From the NCBI GenBank assembly GCA_000436695.1, contig HF992622.1, forward strand, positions 3,475-38,442: DNA of 34,968 bases. The letters run 5' to 3'. Positions 22,857 through 30,389 of this stretch are shown in pieces. This DNA is from Prevotella sp. CAG:1185 (GTDB taxonomy: Bacteria > Bacteroidota > Bacteroidia > Bacteroidales > Bacteroidaceae). Position numbers and translations under genes: made by a program. Position 1 is the stretch's first letter. Every line of letters begins with the position of its first letter. The notes under the pieces are model-generated. The model searched no databases. It was not told where the DNA came from and saw only the letters and a list, made by a program, of their open reading frames with translations.

Positions 22857-23263
22857 AGTCTGAATATTTTTGTACTTTTACATCCTTAAGAGTTACCCAG
22901 GCAAGTAAAGCGATGCAGACCACGGCAATTTGAACGGTTGCCAGGTCTTTACCCTGAAATGAAGCAATTCTTCTAACTCTTTTGATTTCTGTTAGGTATA
23001 TTCATATCACAGATTTACAGAAATTAGCCGTAACACACAAAACTTATTTTCATAAATAACATAATTATACACATTTAGCCGAGTTATTAACAGTAAGTGA
23101 AGTTATCAACAATAATCAAAAGCGCAGAATAATGAGCCGTGAGAGATTGCCCGAAAGCCGCATTCTTGAAAACCGGCTGAAAATCGTAACTTTTTCATAT
23201 TCTTTTCCTTACAGGTATGGCGGCAAGACTAAGATTAAAAATATTTCATTAACCTATACATCC
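22857..23263. other. Non-coding stretch, no definite feature
   Basis: Between the efflux operon and the 22-bp array I see no credible gene. TTATCAACA at 23103-23111 is a near-match to a DnaA box. Open frames (for example from 23132) are short and lack a promoter or family likeness. The segment may be the far edge of the acquired region. Confidence 0.4.
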
Positions 23264-23373
23264 GCATTTACTTTCAAACTGTTAGTGGCCGGTTTACGAC
23301 CCGTAACTCGGCCACTTTTAATGCAAAAGTCGGCCACTTTTCACCCGTAAGTCATAGAGTAATTTCAAGGAAA
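23264..23373 (+). repeat. 22-bp tandem array, locus 3
   Basis: Five contiguous 22-bp units at 23264, 23286, 23308, 23330 and 23352. The middle units are best conserved: the two at 23308 and 23330 share TCGGCCACTTTT exactly and end GCAAAAG or CGTAAG; the one at 23286 has GGCC near its start and ends CGTAAC. The outer units are degenerate. Layout (GGC block, T-run, then GTAAA-like end) matches the arrays at 9403 and 30039. It lies 191 bp before an M20 dipeptidase gene. Confidence 0.65.
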
Positions 23374-23564
23374 CAAATGACAAGCAATAATGCTGGCAAA
23401 CCAGGACCGTATGCAAGACATAACATCACGCACAACTTTACACGAAACATAAACGCCGCAGTAAGGCGCCAAAGACAGATAGCCGACACATTTATTAGGC
23501 ACAAACGCACTGACTTTGCGCAAAAAGATGTAACTTTACGGCGAATTAATCTTAAATTAAGAAT

Positions 23565-24920
23565 ATGGAAATAAAGAAATTTATCGAAGAGAACGAGTCG
23601 AGATTTCTCGACGAGCTGTTCAGCCTTATACGCATACCGAGCATAAGCTCGCAAAAGAGTCATAAACAGGACATGACGGCATGCGCCGAACGCTGGCGCC
23701 AACTACTGATAGAAGCCGGTGCCGACAGGGCCGAAGTGATGCCGAGCGACGGCAACCCGCTGGTGTTTGCAGAAAAGCACGTTAGCGACGACGCAAGAAC
23801 CGTGCTGATATATGCCCACTACGACGTGATGCCGGCTGAGCCGCTGGAACTGTGGAACAGCAATCCGTTTGAGCCGATAGTAAAAGACGGACATATATGG
23901 GCGCGCGGTGCCGACGACGACAAGGGACAGGCCATGATTCAGGCTAAGGCGTTTGAATATATGGTTAAGGAAAAACTGCTTACACACAACGTAAAGTTTA
24001 TATTTGAGGGTGAAGAGGAAATAGGCTCACCGAGCCTCAACGCATTTATCAGTAAACATAAAGAGCTGCTCAAGGCTGACGTTATATTGGTGTCGGACAC
24101 GAGTATGCTTGGTGCCGACCTGCCGTCGCTGACAACAGGACTGCGCGGTCTGGCTTACTGGGAGATTGAGGTAACAGGCCCTAACCGCGACCTTCACTCG
24201 GGCCATTTCGGAGGAGCAGTGGCCAACCCGATAAACACTCTATGCGAAATGCTCGCCACTGTTGTGGGCAAAGACGGACGTATAACTATCCCACACTTCT
24301 ACGACGACGTTGAGGATGTGCCGCAGGCTGAACGCGACATGATACATCAGATTCCGTTTGACGAGAAGAAATATATGGAGGCAATAGGCGTAAACGCACT
24401 GAAAGGTGAAGAAGGCTACTCTACGCTGGAGCGAAACAGCTGCCGCCCGTCGTTCGACATCTGTGGCATCTGGGGCGGATACACAGGCGAAGGAGCAAAA
24501 ACGGTGCTGCCGTCGAAGGCTTACGCCAAGGTGTCGTGCCGACTTGTGCCTCATCAGCAGCACGAAAAGATATCAAAGCTGTTTGTCGACTACATCAACA
24601 GCATTGCGCCCGACTACGTAAAGGTGAAGGTTACGCCCATGCACGGCGGCGAAGGCTACGTGTGCCCTATAGACATGCCGGCATATAAGGCTGCCGAAAA
24701 GGGCTTTGAGAAGGCCTTCGGCAAGAAGCCCCTGGCAGTGCGCCGCGGCGGAAGCATACCTATAATAAGCGACTTTGAGCGCATACTGGGCATAAAGACG
24801 GTGCTGATGGGCTTCGGACTTGAGAGCAATGCCATCCACTCACCTAACGAAAACATGCCGCTCGACATATTACGCAAGGGCATCGAGGCGGTGATTGAGT
24901 TCCACAAGAGATACGAATAA
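23565..24920 (+). CDS. M20 family metallopeptidase (dipeptidase)
   Basis: 451 residues, the typical length of the M20 dipeptidase group. Metal and catalytic marks: VLIYAHYDVMPAEP (first zinc His and catalytic Asp), WARGADDDKGQ (bridging Asp), FEGEEEIGSP (catalytic Glu and zinc Glu), VSDTSM, DLHSGHFGG in the lid-type dimerisation domain, and a final zinc His in ESNAIHSPNE. There is no signal peptide, so it acts on di- and tripeptides in the cytosol, in keeping with peptide use by this group of bacteria. A TAACTTTA box at 23531-23538 could be its -7 element, but no -33 box fits. A strong terminator follows. Confidence 0.93.
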   Translation: MEIKKFIEENESRFLDELFSLIRIPSISSQKSHKQDMTACAERWRQLLIEAGADRAEVMPSDGNPLVFAEKHVSDDARTVLIYAHYDVMPAEPLELWNSNPFEPIVKDGHIWARGADDDKGQAMIQAKAFEYMVKEKLLTHNVKFIFEGEEEIGSPSLNAFISKHKELLKADVILVSDTSMLGADLPSLTTGLRGLAYWEIEVTGPNRDLHSGHFGGAVANPINTLCEMLATVVGKDGRITIPHFYDDVEDVPQAERDMIHQIPFDEKKYMEAIGVNALKGEEGYSTLERNSCRPSFDICGIWGGYTGEGAKTVLPSKAYAKVSCRLVPHQQHEKISKLFVDYINSIAPDYVKVKVTPMHGGEGYVCPIDMPAYKAAEKGFEKAFGKKPLAVRRGGSIPIISDFERILGIKTVLMGFGLESNAIHSPNENMPLDILRKGIEAVIEFHKRYE

Positions 24921-24935
24921 CACCAAACTATACGG

Positions 24936-24974
24936 AAGAAGGAGCCACTACATAACGTCAGATGGCTCCTTCTT
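24936..24974 (+). terminator. Terminator of the dipeptidase gene
   Basis: AAGAAGGAGCCA (24936-24947) pairs perfectly with TGGCTCCTTCTT (24963-24974), followed by TGTTTTTATTT. It lies 15 nt after the stop codon. Confidence 0.88.
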
Positions 24975-25138
24975 TGTTTTTATTTATAAAGCAGGTGTAG
25001 GCTCTGTGTATTACAGAAAAAAGCTTTGCACCGGCTCATAAGTCTTACGCCCTACCCTGTTTCTCATTTCACACATATCTGTGCGTTGCCGATAACCATT
25101 ATAAACACTACTTTAATCGGTGATAATCCGTACAGACC

Positions 25139-26206
25139 TTATTTGTTGCTCACACCCCGGCGTGTCTGCACAACGGGCTTCATGGTTCCGTCGTCATTAT
25201 AATGTAGTTCATCAACACAGACGCTGCGGCGGCCTGTTGCTCCGCCATGACCGTCTAAAGTAAGCACGGCATTGTGATAAAACAGATACCACTTGCCCTT
25301 AAACTCAATTATTCCCGGATGTATGGTGTAGCTGTTTTCAGCCTTTCCCGTAAGCTCGCCGCGATATGTCCACGGACCTGTAACAGCAGGAGCCGTAGCG
25401 TAAGATATTGTTTCCTTATCGCCGCCGTCTGACGCATAAGTCAGATAATACATATCACCACGCTTATGCAGCCACGGCCCTTCAACATATTTCGGAACGT
25501 TAATAACTTGTATATCGCCGTCAAGCTCAGTCATATCAGGCTTCAATTTAGCCAGGAAGCACGTGCCGTTGCCCCAGCAGAGCCATGCCTGTCCGTTGTC
25601 GTCTATCAGCACCGTTGGGTCTATGTCGTTCCACCATCCGCGCGGTCCGTTTGGAGTCATCGTGTCCCACACCAGCGGCTTGCCTATGGCGTCGCGAAAA
25701 GGTCCGGTAGGCGAATCGCCAACAGCCACTCCGACAGCCTTGCCCGTGTAAGGCTCGCCGGCCTGCACCGTTGTAAAATAGTAGAATTTGCCGTCTTTCT
25801 CAACAACCTGCGACGCCCACGCCTCACCTACAGCCCAACTGAAGTCGGCAGGACTCAGCACAGAACCATGGTCGGTCCATGTCTGCATGTCGTCGGTCGA
25901 ATAGCACAGCCACTCGGTTATGTTAAACTCCTTTCCGCCCGAAGCCGTGTCTTGTCCCTCGTAATATTCGTCATGACCTACATACAGGTATAGTCGCCCG
26001 TTGTAGACCATCGGCGCCGGATCGGCCGTAAAGTTGTCTTTCACCAGCGGATTGCCCGTGTTTCTGAATACATTGCCGTCTTTCTTCGTGCCCGACGCTG
26101 CAACACAACCGTCAGCGGCAGCATTGGCATTGGCGGCATTCAGCGGATATGCACACGCCACGCTAATAAGTCCGGCTGCCATCAATGTATAAAAAGTCTT
26201 CTTCAT
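25139..26206 (-). CDS. Glycoside hydrolase family 43 enzyme (arabinosidase/xylosidase type), secreted
   Basis: 355 residues from the ATG at 26204-26206. An upstream in-frame ATG at 26344 is excluded because it lies inside the -33 box of the promoter at 26315-26345. The N-terminus MKKTFYTLMAAGLISVACAY is a signal peptide. The five-bladed propeller carries the GH43 triad: general base D62 (FTADPAPMV), pKa-modulating D196 (WWNDIDPTVL) and general acid E242 (YVEGPW). There is only a catalytic domain, no carbohydrate-binding module. Activity on arabinan or xylan side chains is probable, but the exact linkage is not readable. A pectate lyase gene 1.4 kb away suggests a role in pectin or arabinan breakdown. 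Confidence 0.9.
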   Translation of the reverse strand: MKKTFYTLMAAGLISVACAYPLNAANANAAADGCVAASGTKKDGNVFRNTGNPLVKDNFTADPAPMVYNGRLYLYVGHDEYYEGQDTASGGKEFNITEWLCYSTDDMQTWTDHGSVLSPADFSWAVGEAWASQVVEKDGKFYYFTTVQAGEPYTGKAVGVAVGDSPTGPFRDAIGKPLVWDTMTPNGPRGWWNDIDPTVLIDDNGQAWLCWGNGTCFLAKLKPDMTELDGDIQVINVPKYVEGPWLHKRGDMYYLTYASDGGDKETISYATAPAVTGPWTYRGELTGKAENSYTIHPGIIEFKGKWYLFYHNAVLTLDGHGGATGRRSVCVDELHYNDDGTMKPVVQTRRGVSNK

Positions 26207-26314
26207 TGCTTGTGTCTTTTTTGGTATTATTTCATCATTTATGTCTGTTATCACGCAACCAGCATCCAGTCCATTGCACAAATGTGTTGATATTATGCGG
26301 CTGCGTTGATAATG

Positions 26315-26345
26315 CAAATATATAAACTTAACGCATATCAGCAAA
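26315..26345 (-). promoter_or_regulatory. Promoter of the GH43 gene (perfect consensus)
   Basis: On the minus strand TTTG (26342-26345), 19 bp, TATATTTG (26315-26322). The start near 26308 gives a leader of about 100 nt and fixes the start codon at 26206. Confidence 0.85.
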
Positions 26346-26576
26346 TCTGCAAGTCTAATAATAGATGTGAATGAAAGGAATTGGCATTGATTTGAAACAT
26401 AAAAGAACGACTGCCACAGGATTTCACTACGATTTTTATGCTTTCAAGTTGTGGATAATTCACAATTCTTTACATATACGAGGCTTACGGCAAATATAAA
26501 TTAAGCCGTTCAACCACAAATTTAAACCACAAAACCCTTACAGAATACAGAATAATCCATATCAGTAAAAACAGCT
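26346..26576. other. Non-coding stretch with one DnaA-box 9-mer
   Basis: No gene is visible between the divergent GH43 and lipoprotein promoters. TGTGGATAA at 26450-26458 is a perfect DnaA box on the minus strand. Confidence 0.4.
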
Positions 26577-26608
26577 ATTGTTAATTTTAATAAAAATAGC
26601 TATCTTCG
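26577..26608 (+). promoter_or_regulatory. Promoter of the frame-broken lipoprotein gene
   Basis: ATTG (26577-26580), 20 bp, TATCTTCG (26601-26608), with one mismatch in each box. The start near 26615 lies 85 nt before the ATG at 26700. Confidence 0.5.
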
Positions 26609-26699
26609 TTTTCATCAAACGAATTTATACAACAGAGTAAATAATCAAAATCTTCGACTAATAACTTTTACTTTATTATTAATTTAAACTTAATTGCTT

Positions 26700-27297
26700 A
26701 TGAAATTAGACAGAATCTTCGGTAAGTTGCTCTTAATTGCAACAGTGTGTGTTCTGTGCCTGCAGCAGTGACGACGACGAAAACGACGGTACAGGCGGAA
26801 CCAGCGGTTCAAGCTCAATAACAGTAAATATCAACGGAGAAAAGACGGTGCTCAATACTGCTTATTGGTGGGCTGAAGAAAGTTCGGACAACAAGACCTT
26901 CTACCAGCTTATATTTATGTCGTTCGACTTGTACAAATATATGGAAAATCCCGACATATCTAAATACCCGTCGTCTTATTCCGTTTTCTCTATTTCTTAC
27001 GAAGCACCCGGCTCAACCTCAGAGCTTGCAACCGGCAGTTTCAGCAGTGACAACTATGAGTTGTCAGGCATGCTAGGATCAACGCTCGACAAGCCGGACG
27101 GAAAATATTATGTTGAGCAAGGCCCTGAAAGCGGTAATCTCTCTGTAACAAAGAATGGCAACAGTTACACTATAACAATATCTTCACTTGAAGCTATCTA
27201 CAGTGACCCGGCAGATTTAGGCCAAAGCGAATTGGGTTCAACAAAGATAAGCTGGAACTATACCGGTGAGATTAATAAGGCTCCATATGGATATTAA
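26700..27297 (+). pseudogene. Secreted lipoprotein gene with a frameshift inside the signal peptide
   Basis: From the ATG at 26700 one frame reads MKLDRIFGKLLLIATVCVL, a good lipoprotein signal core, but stops at 26769-26771. The +1 frame continues CACSSDDDENDGTGGTSGSS, exactly what should follow a lipobox, and stays open to 27297 (about 180 residues). A one- or two-base change in the TG-rich run at 26745-26758 joins the two into one protein of about 198 residues. The mature part is rich in Ser, Tyr, Asp and Gly (TVNINGEKTVLNTAYWWAEE; later YYVEQGPESGNLSVTKNGNS) and looks beta-stranded. I do not recognise the family. Its place between GH43 and pectate lyase genes suggests a surface carbohydrate function. 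Whether this is decay, phase variation or a sequencing error is open. Confidence 0.7.
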
Positions 27298-27425
27298 AAT
27301 GTAAAACCATACTTTTTTACTATACAATAATTAATAAAATCCATTTTCCATAAAGCTTATCAATAAAACTTCATTCCCCACAAAGATACTAACATTGATA
27401 CTGCTTATGGAATTTGGATTTTTTT

Positions 27426-27472
27426 AATTCATAATTGGGATCCTAATTCATAATTCACAATTCATAATTGGG
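27426..27472. repeat. AATTCATAATT repeat cluster including dispersed 18-mer copy 2
   Basis: AATTCATAATTGGG occurs at 27426-27439 and again at 27459-27472. Between and overlapping them, 27445-27462 is the reverse complement of 19501-19518. In the rest of 27298-27615 I see no gene and no clear promoter for the pectate lyase gene. Confidence 0.5.
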
Positions 27473-27615
27473 TGGCTTTATTGATTCTTAATTCAAGAAT
27501 CTTAATTAATTTAACTCTTTATTGTAGTGACAAAAGGCGATGAACAACGTTAATATCTAAACAGACAATTTATTGGATGCTTTAAAACAATAAAATATTT
27601 AAACCGCCAAACGTT

Positions 27616-29160
27616 ATGAATTTAGTCCTTAAACTTACGCTCGTGCCAATAGCACTGATGCAGACACTATATATTGCAGGAAAGTCAGACATAAGATGTA
27701 TGACTGCAAAAAGATGTAACACTACTACTGAAACCAACGCAACGCCTATAGCATTTCCCACAGCCGAAGGTTTCGGCAAATATGCCACAGGCGGACGCGG
27801 CGGACAGGTGGTTACAGTTACGTCGTTGGCCGACACTGAGGACAAAGGCACGCTGCGCTGGGCATTCAGACAATATCCCGGAGAACCGCTGACTATCGTG
27901 TTTGCCGTAAACGGAGAGATACATCTAAACAGCAACCTGCGCGTAAAGCGTAACAACTGGACATTGGCAGGACAGACTGCTCCGGGCGACGGAATAAGCA
28001 TTGTGGGAGACAAGGTGAACTTCGGCAGTTCTGAAAACTTCATTGTTCGCAACATACGCTTCCGCGCCGGCGACGGCAAACAAGACCAGGCATGCGGAGC
28101 TGAAAATTGCACAAACTTCATATTCGACCACTGCGTGTTCGGATGGTCAATGGAGGAGAACATGAATACCGCCGACAGCCACTTTCTGACAGTGCAATAC
28201 AGCATAGTACACGAGGGCCTCAACGACGCAGGACACAAGAAAGGCAAACGAGGATACGGCTCGCAATGGGGAGGCTCGCCGGCTACATATCATCACAACC
28301 TGCTGGTAAACAACGACTCGCGCAGTCCGCGGTTTAACGGTTCAAGGGGCGAGGATTATGTTGTTTTCATGGAATATGCCAACAACGTAAACTTCAACTG
28401 GGGACGATGGAACTCATGCTATGGAGGCGAAAACTCGGCTGACATCACAAAATATAACGGAAGAAATTCAGCGCATGAGTGCAACTTCATGAACAACTAC
28501 TATAAGCCAGGACCCGAATCGCCCGCCAAATCGGTATTTGTAATGGCAAGCTATGCACGCAAGGGAGCCACATCATGGGGCCCTGCCCGCTGGTATGTAA
28601 GCGGAAACGTGATGGAAGGCAACGCTACCGCCACTGACGACAACTGGAAGGCTATGAGCGCACAAAAATATACAATCACGCAGATAAAAGCCGATAAGCG
28701 CATTGTGCATCAAATGGCTTACTACAGATATGACGAAACAAAGGGCGCAATAGGACAATACAACCCGGCACGCTACATGCTGACCGACATACAGACTGCC
28801 GAAGATGCATATAAGACTGTATTGGAAAAGGCTGGAACGATAAACCGTGACGTAATTGAGCAGCGCATAATAAACGACGTGAAGAACGGCAAGCCGAAAT
28901 ATAAAGGCTCAAAAACAGGCAAGCGCGGCATAATAGACTCTGTGAACGATGCCGAAGGCTTCGGCATCAACCATAAACAGGCTACTGCCCCCACCGACAG
29001 CGACGGTGACGGAATGCCCGACAAATGGGAAAATGAACACGGACTTAACCCTAACAACCCTGACGACCGCAACCTGAAAAATCCGGAAGGATACACCGCT
29101 CTTGAGGTATATCTGAACAGTCTGATGGGAGAAAAACAGAGCGATGATTTCAGCAATTAA
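27616..29160 (+). CDS. Pectate lyase (polysaccharide lyase family 1 type), secreted
   Basis: 514 residues. A signal-like N-terminus (MNLVLKLTLVPIALMQTLYI) precedes a right-handed parallel beta-helix: AEGFGKYATGGRGGQVVTVT (50-69), TLRWAF, IVFAVNGEIHLNSNLRV, and WTLAGQTAPGDGISI (115-129). The stacked-turn segment VRNIRFRAGD is followed by NNDSRSPRFNGSRG (232-245), whose Arg residues are the expected base region, and calcium-binding Asp residues lie in IFDHCVFGWSMEE. Near the C-terminus (about 460-484) is a thrombospondin-type-3-like calcium motif, DSDGDGMPDKWENEHGLN. The enzyme should cut homogalacturonan by beta-elimination at the cell surface or in the periplasm. The GH43 gene nearby fits a pectin/arabinan programme. 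A strong terminator follows. Confidence 0.9.
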   Translation: MNLVLKLTLVPIALMQTLYIAGKSDIRCMTAKRCNTTTETNATPIAFPTAEGFGKYATGGRGGQVVTVTSLADTEDKGTLRWAFRQYPGEPLTIVFAVNGEIHLNSNLRVKRNNWTLAGQTAPGDGISIVGDKVNFGSSENFIVRNIRFRAGDGKQDQACGAENCTNFIFDHCVFGWSMEENMNTADSHFLTVQYSIVHEGLNDAGHKKGKRGYGSQWGGSPATYHHNLLVNNDSRSPRFNGSRGEDYVVFMEYANNVNFNWGRWNSCYGGENSADITKYNGRNSAHECNFMNNYYKPGPESPAKSVFVMASYARKGATSWGPARWYVSGNVMEGNATATDDNWKAMSAQKYTITQIKADKRIVHQMAYYRYDETKGAIGQYNPARYMLTDIQTAEDAYKTVLEKAGTINRDVIEQRIINDVKNGKPKYKGSKTGKRGIIDSVNDAEGFGINHKQATAPTDSDGDGMPDKWENEHGLNPNNPDDRNLKNPEGYTALEVYLNSLMGEKQSDDFSN

Positions 29161-29191
29161 TATCTAAACAATCCACATACTAATATAACAA

Positions 29192-29235
29192 AAAATCCAT
29201 ATACATCCGGAACAACGGACTTGTATATGGATTTT
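29192..29235 (+). terminator. Terminator of the pectate lyase gene
   Basis: A perfect 14-bp stem (29192-29205 with 29222-29235) includes an inner TCCG/CGGA pairing; it is followed by CTGTTTTTAAC. It lies 31 nt after the stop codon. Confidence 0.85.
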
Positions 29236-29355
29236 CTGTTTTTAACTTAACCGGCAACAATATCAACCCAAAATCGTTCAATACCAAATTTAGACTTAAT
29301 CCGTATTGCTTATTTCAGGCTGACGCATCATTGTCAGTAAACATCTCCAAACATT

Positions 29356-29868
29356 TTACCGCTTTACCCAAATAAGCTTTGACGTGTCGTAGCCGCGTCG
29401 GCGCAGATTGTCAATAAGGCTGTCGAGCACGGGTTTAGGCAAACTTGGCGTGCGGCTCATTATCCACAAATACTTGTCCGAACTGCTGCCGATAAGCGCA
29501 TAACTGTAGTCGGGCGCAATGTTGAGCACATAATAGTCGGCATAGAACCACAGGAAGAAAGCCACCTTGAGCTTGCCTGGTTCAGACGCATCGGGCAGCT
29601 TGCCTTTGCCGTTGGCAATCTTGTGTTTGCCGTCTTTCATTCCTTCGTTCAGCACTTCTATCTTTCCGTTGTCGAGCAAGGTATATGTGGCTGTAACATT
29701 TGTCATTCCGCGTTCAAACTTATGGTCGTAGCGCGCTATCTCGTACCAGCGCCCCATAAATCTCTTCAAGTCAAGTTGCTTAACGGTGGTGTTGTCAACA
29801 TTCAAAGGTTCGTCGGCACATCCGCCCAAGGCCAAAAGAGAAAGCAAAAACATCATAATCTTTTTCAT
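29356..29868 (-). CDS. Lipocalin-like outer-membrane lipoprotein (Blc type)
   Basis: 170 residues from the ATG at 29866-29868; a TTG six bases upstream is in frame but unlikely. The signal MKKIMMFLLSLLALGGC is a lipoprotein signal with Cys17 lipidated. The lipocalin barrel follows: the first conserved region, LDLKRFMGRWYEIARYDHKF, holds the G-x-W motif; later come VTATYTLLDNGKIEVLNEG, KLKVAFFLWFYADYYVLNIA, and the final strand YSYALIGSSSDKYLWIMSR with the family's conserved Arg. Bacterial lipocalins of this kind bind lysophospholipid or fatty acid in the outer membrane and are often stress-induced. It has its own promoter. No terminator is clear after it. Confidence 0.93.
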   Translation of the reverse strand: MKKIMMFLLSLLALGGCADEPLNVDNTTVKQLDLKRFMGRWYEIARYDHKFERGMTNVTATYTLLDNGKIEVLNEGMKDGKHKIANGKGKLPDASEPGKLKVAFFLWFYADYYVLNIAPDYSYALIGSSSDKYLWIMSRTPSLPKPVLDSLIDNLRRRGYDTSKLIWVKR

Positions 29869-29945
29869 AGGCAAAAATTTTATGAATAGTTATATTAAAA
29901 GACTATATTTAACTCAAATCGGGTATTAGTATTCGGGTTTAACAG

Positions 29946-29977
29946 CAAATATAGTAAATAAACGGCAGAATGTCAAC
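29946..29977 (-). promoter_or_regulatory. Promoter of the lipocalin gene
   Basis: On the minus strand GTTG (29974-29977), 20 bp, TATATTTG (29946-29953). The start near 29939 gives a 71-nt leader. Confidence 0.75.
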
Positions 29978-30038
29978 TATTATCTGAATAATATGCAAAT
30001 TTTACAATAAGGCGACAATGAAGAAATACACGAAAACC

Positions 30039-30126
30039 TACGGCAAAACAAGCTGCAATATGTGGCCTTTTGCATTGTAAAACATGGCTTTTTATGATGT
30101 AAAAGACGGCATTTTACAACGTAAAA
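30039..30126 (+). repeat. 22-bp tandem array, locus 2
   Basis: Four units of exactly 22 bp at 30039, 30061, 30083 and 30105. The last three each carry GGC at positions 4-6, a T-run at about 8-11, and end in GTAAAA; the first begins TACGGC and ends GCAATA. It reads on the same strand as the arrays at 9403 and 23264 and lies 65 bp before palindromic element copy B. No coding potential. Confidence 0.75.
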
Positions 30127-30191
30127 CGTATGCTTTCAGGCTGAAAGCATAAACAGAGAATTATGCTGTATGAGATTATAAAAAGTGCATG

Positions 30192-30389
30192 AAAAAGTTT
30201 TTTAAAAACTCATCACTCGTCACAAATACGTTTAACCGGCTGAATATCAACACAATAGAGTGTGACGAGTTAAAAAATCCACTCATCACGCGTGATGAGT
30301 GGAAAATTCGTCTCATCACGCCTTATACTACTGATAATCAGAAAGATACATGCTGATGTGACGAGTGATGAGTTAAAACAAAAACTTTT
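30192..30389. repeat. GTGAYGAG palindromic element, copy B
   Basis: A 198-bp element with the same eight GTGAYGAG octamers, order and orientation as copy A. Two overlapping inward (30209-30216, 30216-30223); inverted (30262-30269); forward (30282-30289); inverted (30292-30299); forward (30312-30319); two overlapping inverted (30358-30365, 30365-30372). The terminal inverted repeats are imperfect here (AAAAAGTTTTT-type ends). The central spacer is 2 bp, against 107 bp in copy A. It touches the stop codon of the Gate-domain gene, so it could also end that transcript. Confidence 0.8.

Noticed and set aside
23264..23373. CRISPR array
   Set aside because: Units are contiguous 22-mers with no unique spacers between conserved repeats, and no cas genes are present.
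23377..23574. 65-codon plus-strand frame before the dipeptidase
   Set aside because: It overlaps the dipeptidase start, has no clear promoter and a composition like the surrounding non-coding DNA.
27582..28247. 221-codon minus-strand frame
   Set aside because: Antisense to the start of the pectate lyase gene; rich in Ser, Pro and Cys, no recognisable motif.
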